Shown: positions 54,705 to 61,171 of the stretch, one piece after another
How positions within the stretch are numbered: the stretch's first letter is position 1
Layout of the letters: every line of letters starts with the position of its first letter
Source of the DNA: a virus
Reading direction: 5' to 3' (one strand)
Virus record (IMG/VR): IMGVR_UViG_3300008111_001779
Location: 1 to 61,171 of that record
DNA: 61,171 bases
Position numbers and translations under genes: made by a program
Notes under the pieces: generated by a model
The model's database searches: none
What the model was told of the DNA's origin: nothing
What the model saw: only the letters and a program-made list of their open reading frames with translations

Positions 54705-55382
54705 ATGCCGGCAGTATCAAAAGCACAGCAAAGATTTATGGGTATGGTCCATGCAGTACAGAAAGGAGACATGGATGCACCATCTAAAGAAGTTGAAAAA
54801 GCCGCAGATTCAATGACAAAAAAAGATGCCAAAGATTTCGCATCTACAAAACACAAAGGATTACCTATGCATAAGGAAACTATATCAAAAGAAAGATTAA
54901 AAGAATTAGTAAAAGAAGTAATGGTTGAAGAAGCCGAATATCAACAATTCTTTAAAAAAGCATTAGAAAAAGCTGGAAAATCAATATCACAAATGAGTGA
55001 TGATGAGAAGAAAGACTTTTTTAATAAGATAGATTCTGCATGGAATCATAAAGGTGAAAAGAACGAAGACCTAACGGGTAACCAACACAAATTAGATGTG
55101 GATAAAGATGGTGATATTGAAGGTGATGATTTAGCCGATTTAAGAGCTAGTAAAAAAACCAATGAAGATGTAGCAACCGAATTACCAAAAGCAATAATCC
55201 CCGCATCAGTTAATCAAAGATTAAAATTGGCAATTGAAAAAATTAAAGATGCTAAATTAAATAGTGTACAAAAACTTCAATTAATTGCTCAAGTAGTTGA
55301 TAGTTTGGGAGTTGATAAATCTCAACTAGGAATGATTACTAATAAGATAAGAGCTAAAATGGAAAGTTTAAAAGTAAAATAA
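54705..55382 (+). CDS. DUF3008-like protein with EF-hand-like loop
   Basis: The protein has 225 residues. The N-terminus MPAVSKAQQRFMGMVHAVQK matches the short bacterial DUF3008 family (from memory). Near residues 125-145 lies KLDVDKDGDIEGDDLADLRA, a good calcium-loop match (DVDKDGDIEGDD). Between them is LKELVKEVMVEEAEYQQF, with L/V-x-E sites typical for prohead protease cleavage. It lies in the head gene group just before the protease. A core protein cut during maturation is likely; the calcium loop is unusual in this place. Confidence 0.55.
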   Translation: MPAVSKAQQRFMGMVHAVQKGDMDAPSKEVEKAADSMTKKDAKDFASTKHKGLPMHKETISKERLKELVKEVMVEEAEYQQFFKKALEKAGKSISQMSDDEKKDFFNKIDSAWNHKGEKNEDLTGNQHKLDVDKDGDIEGDDLADLRASKKTNEDVATELPKAIIPASVNQRLKLAIEKIKDAKLNSVQKLQLIAQVVDSLGVDKSQLGMITNKIRAKMESLKVK

Positions 55383-55383
55383 T

Positions 55384-55977
55384 ATGAAATCACTCTTAAT
55401 AGAAACACAATTATTTGAAGGTAAACTCAAAGAAGATGAGGGTGGGAGAGTATTGGTTAAAGGTGTTCTACAAAGAGCTGGAGCAGAAAACCAAAATGGT
55501 AGAGTATATCCAAAACCAATATTAGAAAGAGAAGCTAAAAAATATCTTCAATTTATTAAAGAACGTAGAGCATTGGGTGAATTAGACCATCCAGATTCTA
55601 CTGTAATTAACTTAAAAAATGTATCGCACAATATTAAAGAAATTTGGTGGGAAGGCGATGACCTTTGTGGAACAGTAGAAATTTTAGGAACACCATCTGG
55701 TAATATTTTAAAAGAATTATTAAAAGCGGGCATCCTATTGGGTATATCATCTAGAGGAATGGGTTCAACTAGACCTTTGGGTGCAAATAAAGTAGAAGTT
55801 GCAGAAGATTTTGAATTGATTGGTTGGGATTTTGTTTCTAACCCATCTACACATGGTGCATTTATGGTCCCAATGAATGAGTCCGTAAATCCACTAAAAC
55901 AAATTGGTACTGATGCGTGTGGTGATTACTGCAAAGCACAGGATTTAATGAGAGAAATAATAACTGAAATAGTATAA
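55384..55977 (+). CDS. Prohead protease gp21-like
   Basis: The protein has 197 residues, close to T4 gp21 (212). Typical S80/U9 prohead protease motifs are GELDHPDST with His69 and LGISSRGMGSTRP with Ser122 or Ser123 as nucleophile, then EVAEDFELIGWDFVSNPST with the acidic residue and family ending. It cuts scaffold and shell proteins after Glu (Leu/Ile-x-Glu rule in T4). Its own N-terminus has L-I-E and L-F-E sites. Several proteins in this window carry matching sites, including the capsid protein. Confidence 0.9.
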   Translation: MKSLLIETQLFEGKLKEDEGGRVLVKGVLQRAGAENQNGRVYPKPILEREAKKYLQFIKERRALGELDHPDSTVINLKNVSHNIKEIWWEGDDLCGTVEILGTPSGNILKELLKAGILLGISSRGMGSTRPLGANKVEVAEDFELIGWDFVSNPSTHGAFMVPMNESVNPLKQIGTDACGDYCKAQDLMREIITEIV

Positions 55978-55978
55978 G

Positions 55979-56539
55979 ATGAGCAAAAAAACATTTGATA
56001 TATACGATTATGTGCATAATAATAGATTTTCAATTAAAAAAGAAAATCAATCTTATGGTACAAAAGTTCCTAAAGCATATAACGATATTCGTAAAACGGC
56101 ATTAAGTGAAGTAAAAATTGTTGATGGTAAATTTTCTATAAAAGAGAATTTACAACAACCTGATAGAAAATTATCTCTAGAAGTTAAAAAACATTTTTTA
56201 GAAATCATTTCAACTTACAACACTTTCCAAGACCAAATGAAACGTAATTCAGATATGACTGAAATTGCCGAAACATTAGGTGCTATTACTGAAGCTGCAA
56301 AAGAATTATCATTAAGGGAAGCTAACGATTGGTTTGATGCTCAGACTGTAAAAAGAAATATGAGTGAGTTGGATAAGTTAGGTAAGCAATTTGATAAGTT
56401 CGCTGTAGAAGCAAAAGCAATGGATGAAAGATTACATGCTCTATATGAAGATATGGGTCACATCCTAAATCGTTACTATGAAATCTCTGACATCCCAACT
56501 GATGTAATGAGAGAAAGACTTGCAATGAAAAAGAAATAA
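55979..56539 (+). CDS. Helical protein after prohead protease
   Basis: The protein has 186 residues. After an N-terminal segment (FDIYDYVHNNRFSIKKENQS) it is all helical, with a coiled-coil part (about 110-165). Not recognised. Located two bases after the protease gene, it is probably part of the prohead core or its assembly. Confidence 0.45.
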   Translation: MSKKTFDIYDYVHNNRFSIKKENQSYGTKVPKAYNDIRKTALSEVKIVDGKFSIKENLQQPDRKLSLEVKKHFLEIISTYNTFQDQMKRNSDMTEIAETLGAITEAAKELSLREANDWFDAQTVKRNMSELDKLGKQFDKFAVEAKAMDERLHALYEDMGHILNRYYEISDIPTDVMRERLAMKKK

Positions 56540-56541
56540 GA

Positions 56542-57405
56542 ATGATTCGTTTGACTGATTTAGCTGGTAAGGGTTCTTTCACTATGGGTGGTAAGAAATT
56601 TGAATATGGTAAAGTTTATTCTAATCCATACGCAACTGCATTTAAACCTGTAAATGAAGCAGAAGGTTCTGAAGACCACGAAGTTTCTATGGCTCAAAAT
56701 CAGTTAGATTCTATTATTAAATCTGCAACCGAATTAAAACAAAAAATGGGTGAAGAAGAAAAGCAGATACCTGCTTGGATTCAAGACCATATTACTAATT
56801 CAGAAAACTATATTTCTCAAGCGGCTTCTAACTACCACGAATATGGTGATTCAAATGAGCAAGTAAATGAGGATAGGGAAGCGGACATAATTAGAGATAT
56901 GGAAAAAAGTGTTAAGAATTTGCAGTACCTATTAACAAAAGCTAAACATCCTAAAGAAAAAGAAAACCTTAAAGCTAATATCGCTGCTACTATATCAACT
57001 ATCAATTGGTCTAAAAATAAGAGTAAATACGAATCAGTAAATGAAGCAGGTCCTTGTTGGAAAGGGTACAAGCAAGTTGGTATGAAGAATAAAGGTGGAA
57101 AGCAAGTTCCAAATTGTGTTCCAGAAGGAGTAGTTAAAGAAGCGGGGTTATACGGTGGAGTTCCAAAAATGTATGTAAAATATGCAGCTGTACAAAAGAA
57201 AGTTAGAGAATTAGAAGAAAAACAAAAATCATTAGCGGCTAAATATTTTGCAGAAAAAGACCCAAAGAAAAAAGAAGCTATGATGCCGTTACTTAAAAAG
57301 GGTACGGAAGAATTGGCTATGAGAAGAAGAAATTTAGCGGATATTGAAGAAAAATATCTCAACAATTTATACAAAGATGTTGAGTTATCTAATAATATAG
57401 ATTAA
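56542..57405 (+). CDS. Putative virion/core protein with CWKGY motif
   Basis: The protein has 287 residues. It starts MIRLTDLAGKGSFTMGGKKF, then a helical region. At about 170-194 there is PCWKGYKQVGMKNKGGKQVP and NCVPEG, a Cys-pair motif that recurs in unknown proteins of T4-like phages, to my memory. The C-terminal third is a Lys/Glu/Arg coiled coil. It closes the head unit before the inserted methyltransferase, and a terminator follows. Possibly a core or internal protein. Confidence 0.5.
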   Translation: MIRLTDLAGKGSFTMGGKKFEYGKVYSNPYATAFKPVNEAEGSEDHEVSMAQNQLDSIIKSATELKQKMGEEEKQIPAWIQDHITNSENYISQAASNYHEYGDSNEQVNEDREADIIRDMEKSVKNLQYLLTKAKHPKEKENLKANIAATISTINWSKNKSKYESVNEAGPCWKGYKQVGMKNKGGKQVPNCVPEGVVKEAGLYGGVPKMYVKYAAVQKKVRELEEKQKSLAAKYFAEKDPKKKEAMMPLLKKGTEELAMRRRNLADIEEKYLNNLYKDVELSNNID

Positions 57406-57416
57406 AAAATATAAAG

Positions 57417-57444
57417 AAAAGTTTGGAATTACCAAACTTTTTTT
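57417..57444 (+). terminator. Intrinsic terminator overlapping the next promoter
   Basis: A 10-bp stem (AAAAGTTTGG paired with CCAAACTTTT, loop AATTA) followed by T residues ends the head unit. Its TTTGG arm is also the -33 element of the methyltransferase promoter. Confidence 0.85.
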
Positions 57445-57453
57445 GTATATTTG
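57423..57453 (+). promoter_or_regulatory. Bacteroidota-type promoter before the methyltransferase
   Basis: TTTGG (TTG at 57423-57425), 20 bases, then TATATTTG (57446-57453). The chosen ATG is at 57458, so the message is probably leaderless. Same design as the promoter at 40775. Confidence 0.8.
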
Positions 57454-57457
57454 TGTT

Positions 57458-58777
57458 ATGATTAAACCTTTCTCTATTTTAGACACTCGTTCTAAAGAGT
57501 GGCAAGAACGTAAAAGATGGTGGATTAACACCTATAATATTCAATCAGAATTAGGTAGAGAGAATACCGAATCCAGAGCCCGTTTTTGGGAAGATAATAC
57601 CGTTTCTATATTTGATGCAACACTTTGTGAAAAGATGTATGAGTGGTTCTGTCCAAAAGAAGGTAGAGTATTAGACCCATTTGCGGGTGGTAGTGTAAGA
57701 GGTATTGTTGCAACTGAAATGGGATTTATCTACAATGGTATTGACCTTTCCGATGAACAAATAGAAGCAAATAAAAAACAATCTCAAAAACCAAATTGGA
57801 TACAAGGTGATAGTGAGTGGGTAATTGATTCTATACAGGATAAAACTCAGGACTTTGTTTTTACTTGTCCACCTTACTATGATTTAGAGAAATATACCGA
57901 TGACCCGGCTGACCTTTCAAATATGGATGAAGATTCGTTTGATAAAAAGTATTATTCAATTCTTAACAAAGCTGCAAGAAAATTAAAAGATAATCGGTTC
58001 TTTGCAGTAGTTGTATCCGAAGTGAGAGAACAATCGGTAACTGGAAATTATAAGATTGGGAAGTATAAAGGATTAGTTTGGAAAACAATTAGAGCGTGTG
58101 AAGAAGCAGGATTGCACTTCTATAATGATATGGTTTTGTTCAATTCACAACATCAGGCATCCAGAGTGGTTGATACATATTTTGAAAGAAATCGTAAAAT
58201 AGCATCGGTTCATCAAAACATATTAGTATTCGTAAAGGGTAATCCGGATGTAGCAACCGAAGTTATTAATAATGGTGATAACTTTATGTGCATTGTTGAT
58301 GGTGTATCATATAGAAGTTTTAGAGAAGCTGCAATATCTATTGACCCAAATAATTTAGTTGCATCTGAAGTAGAGAGAAGATGCCGAAGTACAAAATCAA
58401 AATATAAAGATTGGCAAGTAATTGGTGAAGAAACTAATCCAACAATTAAATACGAAATTAGTGGAGTTCCTTTTGAGAATCCAAAACAGGTTGCAGAAAA
58501 ATTGGGAATTGAAGAATCTGAAGCTAGAAATTACTTTGAATCAAATAATCCAACATATCGTCATTGGGTAAAAGTAAATCGTAACGATATAAGTTATGAT
58601 GAAATGATTGAACTTCAACATCGTTCAAAAATAGATATTCAACTTCCAATTATTGAATGTGAAGGTTTACAATTTTATTCTCTTAAAGAGGCCGGAGAAC
58701 ACTTTGGATGTTCAGATGAAAGAATTCGTCAAAAATTAAAAGACGATAAATACCCATCATACATTTATCTTTTCTAA
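57458..58777 (+). CDS. DNA methyltransferase (TCPPY type) with NUMOD-like repeats
   Basis: I choose ATG 57458 (440 residues) because it follows the promoter directly; an in-frame ATG at 57443 lies inside the terminator and promoter. DPFAGGSVRG (near 73-82) is the SAM-binding motif and TCPPY (136-140) the catalytic motif of N6-adenine or N4-cytosine methyltransferases. Residues about 278-440 hold three similar units, each V-x-G-x-x-F/Y then a helix-turn-helix (GVSYRSFREAA, GVPFENPKQVAEKLG, GLQFYSLKEAGEHFG), resembling the NUMOD/IENR repeats of homing endonucleases. It probably protects phage DNA from host restriction. It interrupts the protease-scaffold gene order, so it looks like a later insertion. 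Confidence 0.8.
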   Translation: MIKPFSILDTRSKEWQERKRWWINTYNIQSELGRENTESRARFWEDNTVSIFDATLCEKMYEWFCPKEGRVLDPFAGGSVRGIVATEMGFIYNGIDLSDEQIEANKKQSQKPNWIQGDSEWVIDSIQDKTQDFVFTCPPYYDLEKYTDDPADLSNMDEDSFDKKYYSILNKAARKLKDNRFFAVVVSEVREQSVTGNYKIGKYKGLVWKTIRACEEAGLHFYNDMVLFNSQHQASRVVDTYFERNRKIASVHQNILVFVKGNPDVATEVINNGDNFMCIVDGVSYRSFREAAISIDPNNLVASEVERRCRSTKSKYKDWQVIGEETNPTIKYEISGVPFENPKQVAEKLGIEESEARNYFESNNPTYRHWVKVNRNDISYDEMIELQHRSKIDIQLPIIECEGLQFYSLKEAGEHFGCSDERIRQKLKDDKYPSYIYLF

Positions 58778-58815
58778 AAATTTCTTTAGAAAATTACGTT
58801 TTTGTTAATTATTGT

Positions 58816-58824
58816 ATATTTATT
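58816..58824 (+). promoter_or_regulatory. Late-promoter-like box before scaffold and capsid genes
   Basis: Within TGTATATTTATTGATACA. The scaffold ATG is 142 bases further on, so any message starting here has the longest leader in the window. Confidence 0.45.
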
Positions 58825-58832
58825 GATACAAT

Positions 58833-58856
58833 AACGCATTTCTATATGCGTTTTTT
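58833..58856 (+). terminator. Hairpin with T tract in the scaffold/capsid leader
   Basis: A 7-bp stem (AACGCAT paired with ATGCGTT, loop of 6) is followed by TTTT. It lies just downstream of the late-type box, so it may be the terminator of the methyltransferase gene, or a 5' stabilising stem or attenuator for the capsid message. The rest of the 58778-58966 gap shows one weaker inverted repeat (58770-58793) and an A-rich leader. Confidence 0.6.
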
Positions 58857-58966
58857 ATTGGTAAATGAATACTCTCGTTTTATGAGAAGTGACCAAAAAG
58901 CCAATCAAACAATTCTATTTAAGCTCACATTACAATAGCTTAAGAAATCCTAATAATAAGGAAAAA

Positions 58967-60082
58967 ATGGCAAGTTCAAAACTTTTGAAAGAAGCAATCG
59001 CTGATGCTAAAGCTGTGCGTGAAACTGCTATTGCTAACGCTAAAATCGCTCTTGAAGAAGCGTTTACTCCAAGATTACAATCTATACTTTCAAAAAAACT
59101 TCAGGCAGAAATGAATGAAGAAGAAGAAGAAGTTGAAGATAAAGTTGAAGAGAATAACGATGTATCAAGTGAAATTGGTGGTGGTGATAACAAACAACCA
59201 GCAGCAAAAGCTAACGATGCTGACACTGACTTAAGTGGTATTTCTAAACAATCTGGCGAAGTAGGTTCAGAGGTAGAAGACTACGATAAAGTTAAAGACC
59301 TAAACGAAGCTGACGATGAAGAAGAAAAAGTAGAAGAATCTTCAGAGTTTGCAGTAGAAGGTGAAGAAGATGCTGATGATTTCGGTGGTGAAGAAGAAGA
59401 GTCTGACGAAGATGAGTTAGATTTAGAAGCTATCATTAAAGAATTAGAAGCACAAATTGCAGGAGAAGGCGAGGAAGAAGTTCCAGCTGAAGAACCAGCA
59501 GTAGAAGGTGAAGAAGCACCGGTTGAAGAACCAGTAGCTGCTGAACCTGCAGTTGAAGCTGAAGAAGTTCCAACTGAAGAACCATCTCACGATGAAGAAG
59601 AAATTGATTTAGATGAAATCTTACGTGAAATGGGATATGGTGATGACGAAGAAAAAGTTGAAGAAGCTGAAGAACCAGCACATGATGAAGAAAAAGAAAA
59701 ACTTCAAGCTGAGTTAAAAGAAGCAATTTCTACAATCAAATCTTTGAAATCAACTATCAACGAAGTAAATTTGTTAAATGCAAAATTACTTTTCGCAAAC
59801 AAATTGTTCCGTTCTTACAACTTAACTAACGAACAAAAAGTAAAAGTAGTTGAGAATTTAGACAGAACAACTTCTGTAAGAGAAGTTAAATTGGTTTACG
59901 CAACTTTAGCAGAAAGCATGAAGTTCACTGGTACTGAAAGAAAAGTAGCAGCTAAGAAGACAATGACCGAAGGGTTTGCTTCTAAGCCACAAGCTACAAC
60001 AGCTCCAAAGAAAGAAATCATCGCTGAAAGCTCAAACGAATTAGCTAACCGCTTTAAGCAATTAGCTGGTATCGTAAAATAA
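58967..60082 (+). CDS. Prohead scaffold (core) protein gp22-like
   Basis: The start is set at ATG 58967 (371 residues), after a purine-rich AAGGAAAAA; a GTG at 58889 would add 26 unlikely residues. The product begins MASSKLLKEAIADAKAVRET, has a very acidic middle (about 45-230, Glu/Asp/Val/Pro repeats) and helices at the end (NLTNEQKVKVVENLDRTTSV, then NELANRFKQLAGIVK). This is the pattern of T4-type scaffold proteins. Position directly before the capsid gene agrees. Many L/I-x-E sites should be cut by the gp21-like protease to empty the prohead. It is longer than T4 gp22 (269), mainly because of the acidic part. Confidence 0.82.
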   Translation: MASSKLLKEAIADAKAVRETAIANAKIALEEAFTPRLQSILSKKLQAEMNEEEEEVEDKVEENNDVSSEIGGGDNKQPAAKANDADTDLSGISKQSGEVGSEVEDYDKVKDLNEADDEEEKVEESSEFAVEGEEDADDFGGEEEESDEDELDLEAIIKELEAQIAGEGEEEVPAEEPAVEGEEAPVEEPVAAEPAVEAEEVPTEEPSHDEEEIDLDEILREMGYGDDEEKVEEAEEPAHDEEKEKLQAELKEAISTIKSLKSTINEVNLLNAKLLFANKLFRSYNLTNEQKVKVVENLDRTTSVREVKLVYATLAESMKFTGTERKVAAKKTMTEGFASKPQATTAPKKEIIAESSNELANRFKQLAGIVK

Positions 60083-60106
60083 ACAATCCATAAAAAATAA
60101 TAAAAA

Positions 60107-61171
60107 ATGGCAAATTTTGATTTAAGTAAACTTATGGAAGGCAGAAACCCACAACAAGTAATGTTGGCTGAAACACGTCAATTGAAAAGCAAGTGGGAAA
60201 AAACTGGTCTTCTTGAAGGTTTAAAAGAAAGAGAGCAACACTCTATGGCAGTGTTGTTAGAAAACCAAGCAAAACAATTGCTTGATGAAGCTACTCAAAC
60301 TGGTACTGGAAACGCTTCTGGTGGAAGTGAAGAGTGGTCAGGAGTTGCATTACCATTGGTAAGAAGAATTTTTGGTGAAATCGCTGCGAAAGAGTTCGTA
60401 AGTGTACAACCAATGAACTTACCTTCTGGTCTTGTATTCTTCTTGGATTTTAAATACGGAACATCACAAGCTGGACAACCTGGTTTCAATGGTAAATCAT
60501 TGTTCGGTGGTAATGGTGGTTCTGCTGCAAACGATGCCGATTTCGGTAGAACTGATGCAGCTGTAAACGGTCTTTATGGTAATGGCCGTTATGGTTTCTC
60601 AATCAATGATACTGAAACTTCAGCAGTGACAATCGCTCACACAACTGGTATCGTTTCAGCTTCTTGGTCTGAAATCGGATTTGACGGTGCGCTTTCTGCA
60701 TCTTGTGCAGCAGGTCAAATCGTTAAATTGACTGTACCAGCAGCATCTTTCACTAGACCTGATGCAAATGGTATTTCTGCATTCGTAGTTTCTGGTTCAG
60801 AAGCTTCTAACCCTTATCACAAACCAGCAGCTGGTGAAATCACTAACTTTGGTCAGTTTGCATATGTAAGTGGTACTAATTATATTTTCTTCGTATCTGC
60901 TTCTGCTGGTGCAGCAACTACAGGTAACGATAATGTAATTGTAAAATACCATCAACAACCAACTGCAGCTGTAAGAGGTGATTTTGAAGATGAATCTGCA
61001 AACGGTACAACTATCACTGCTTTAGATATTCCAGAAATTGATCTTGAATTAAGAAGTGAGGCTATCGTTGCTAAGACTCGTAAGTTGAAAGCAGTATGGA
61101 CTCCTGAATTAGCGCAAGACTTAAACGCTTACCACTCAATTGATGCAGAAGCTGAATTAACTTCTATGTTA
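60107..61171 (+). CDS. Major capsid protein gp23-like, partial (runs off window)
   Basis: An open frame starts at ATG 60107 and continues for 355 codons to the window edge without a stop, so only the first part is seen. It begins MANFDLSKLMEGRNPQQVML. QLLDEATQTGTG at about 57-68 gives a maturation site L-D-E then A (Glu61/Ala62), close to Glu65/Ala66 in T4 gp23. WSGVALPLVRRIFGEIAAKE then FVSVQPMNLPSGLVFFLDF is typical gp23. DLELRSEAIVAKTRKLKAVW, then TPELAQDL, is also typical of the family. It builds the head shell and should be among the most expressed late proteins. Confidence 0.92.
   Translation, partial: MANFDLSKLMEGRNPQQVMLAETRQLKSKWEKTGLLEGLKEREQHSMAVLLENQAKQLLDEATQTGTGNASGGSEEWSGVALPLVRRIFGEIAAKEFVSVQPMNLPSGLVFFLDFKYGTSQAGQPGFNGKSLFGGNGGSAANDADFGRTDAAVNGLYGNGRYGFSINDTETSAVTIAHTTGIVSASWSEIGFDGALSASCAAGQIVKLTVPAASFTRPDANGISAFVVSGSEASNPYHKPAAGEITNFGQFAYVSGTNYIFFVSASAGAATTGNDNVIVKYHQQPTAAVRGDFEDESANGTTITALDIPEIDLELRSEAIVAKTRKLKAVWTPELAQDLNAYHSIDAEAELTSML

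Noticed and set aside
56832-57374. Minus-strand open frame of 180 codons
   Set aside because: It lies fully inside the plus-strand head gene at 56542, has no family motif and no start signal. It looks like a mirror of Lys/Glu-rich coding sequence.
1-61171. T4-type late promoters TATAAATA on the plus strand
   Set aside because: No consistent copies before genes. TATTTATA, its reverse complement, is what repeats, always on the coding side of plus genes.
1-61171. tRNA genes and CRISPR arrays
   Set aside because: I saw no cloverleaf with a TTCRA arm and no regularly spaced repeats. The gaps are short and are filled by promoters and hairpins. A tRNA scan was not possible here.

Overview
The window is a stretch of a lytic T4-like myovirus genome (Caudoviricetes, contractile tail). 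The host is probably a member of the Bacteroidota. The virus type is shown by recognisable T4-type genes: baseplate gp25 and gp6, primase, gp47/gp46 recombination nuclease, terminase large subunit gp17, portal gp20, prohead protease gp21, a scaffold like gp22, and the start of the major capsid protein gp23. The host is inferred from the AT-rich composition, from A-rich leaders mostly without Shine-Dalgarno sites, from a lipoprotein whose Cys is followed by N-K-D, and from three promoters of the Bacteroidota form (TTTGG, then TATATTTG). All genes but one lie on the plus strand and are packed tightly, often with stop and start codons overlapping.

Layout. 0.1-4.4 kb: four exported or membrane proteins (a beta-helix lipoprotein, two secreted proteins ending in Phe like outer-membrane barrels, one membrane-anchored protein). 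4.4-7.3 kb: small proteins whose first ten residues look like the T4 capsid-targeting sequence, then an Ntn-hydrolase. 7.4-27.4 kb: baseplate and tail genes, including two peptidoglycan-degrading proteins that share a linker, and a GIY-YIG endonuclease. 27.6-31.8 kb: primase and a single-chain gp47-gp46 fusion, followed by a 57-residue ribbon-helix-helix-like gene on the minus strand. 32.0-40.5 kb: a 2824-residue tail fibre ending in a peptidase S74 chaperone. 40.5-45.7 kb: a sugar cassette between two paralogous coiled-coil genes. 45.8-48.6 kb: a nucleotidyltransferase plus ligase-like fusion. 48.6-61.2 kb: DNA packaging and head genes, interrupted by a DNA methyltransferase.

The most notable system is the sugar cassette (40.8-45.3 kb). 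It holds a HldE-type heptose kinase, a HldE-type nucleotidyltransferase, a TibC/BAHT-like protein O-heptosyltransferase with its four-cysteine metal site, and a three-domain glycosyltransferase-methyltransferase-glycosyltransferase. Together they look like a phage-encoded route to ADP-heptose and its transfer to a protein. The giant tail fibre just upstream is one possible target.

Two promoter classes are visible. Host-type promoters precede the primase, the sugar cassette and the methyltransferase. A TATATTTATA-like box without a -33 element precedes most structural gene groups and is the likely late promoter. All functional calls rest on reading the sequence; no database search was run.
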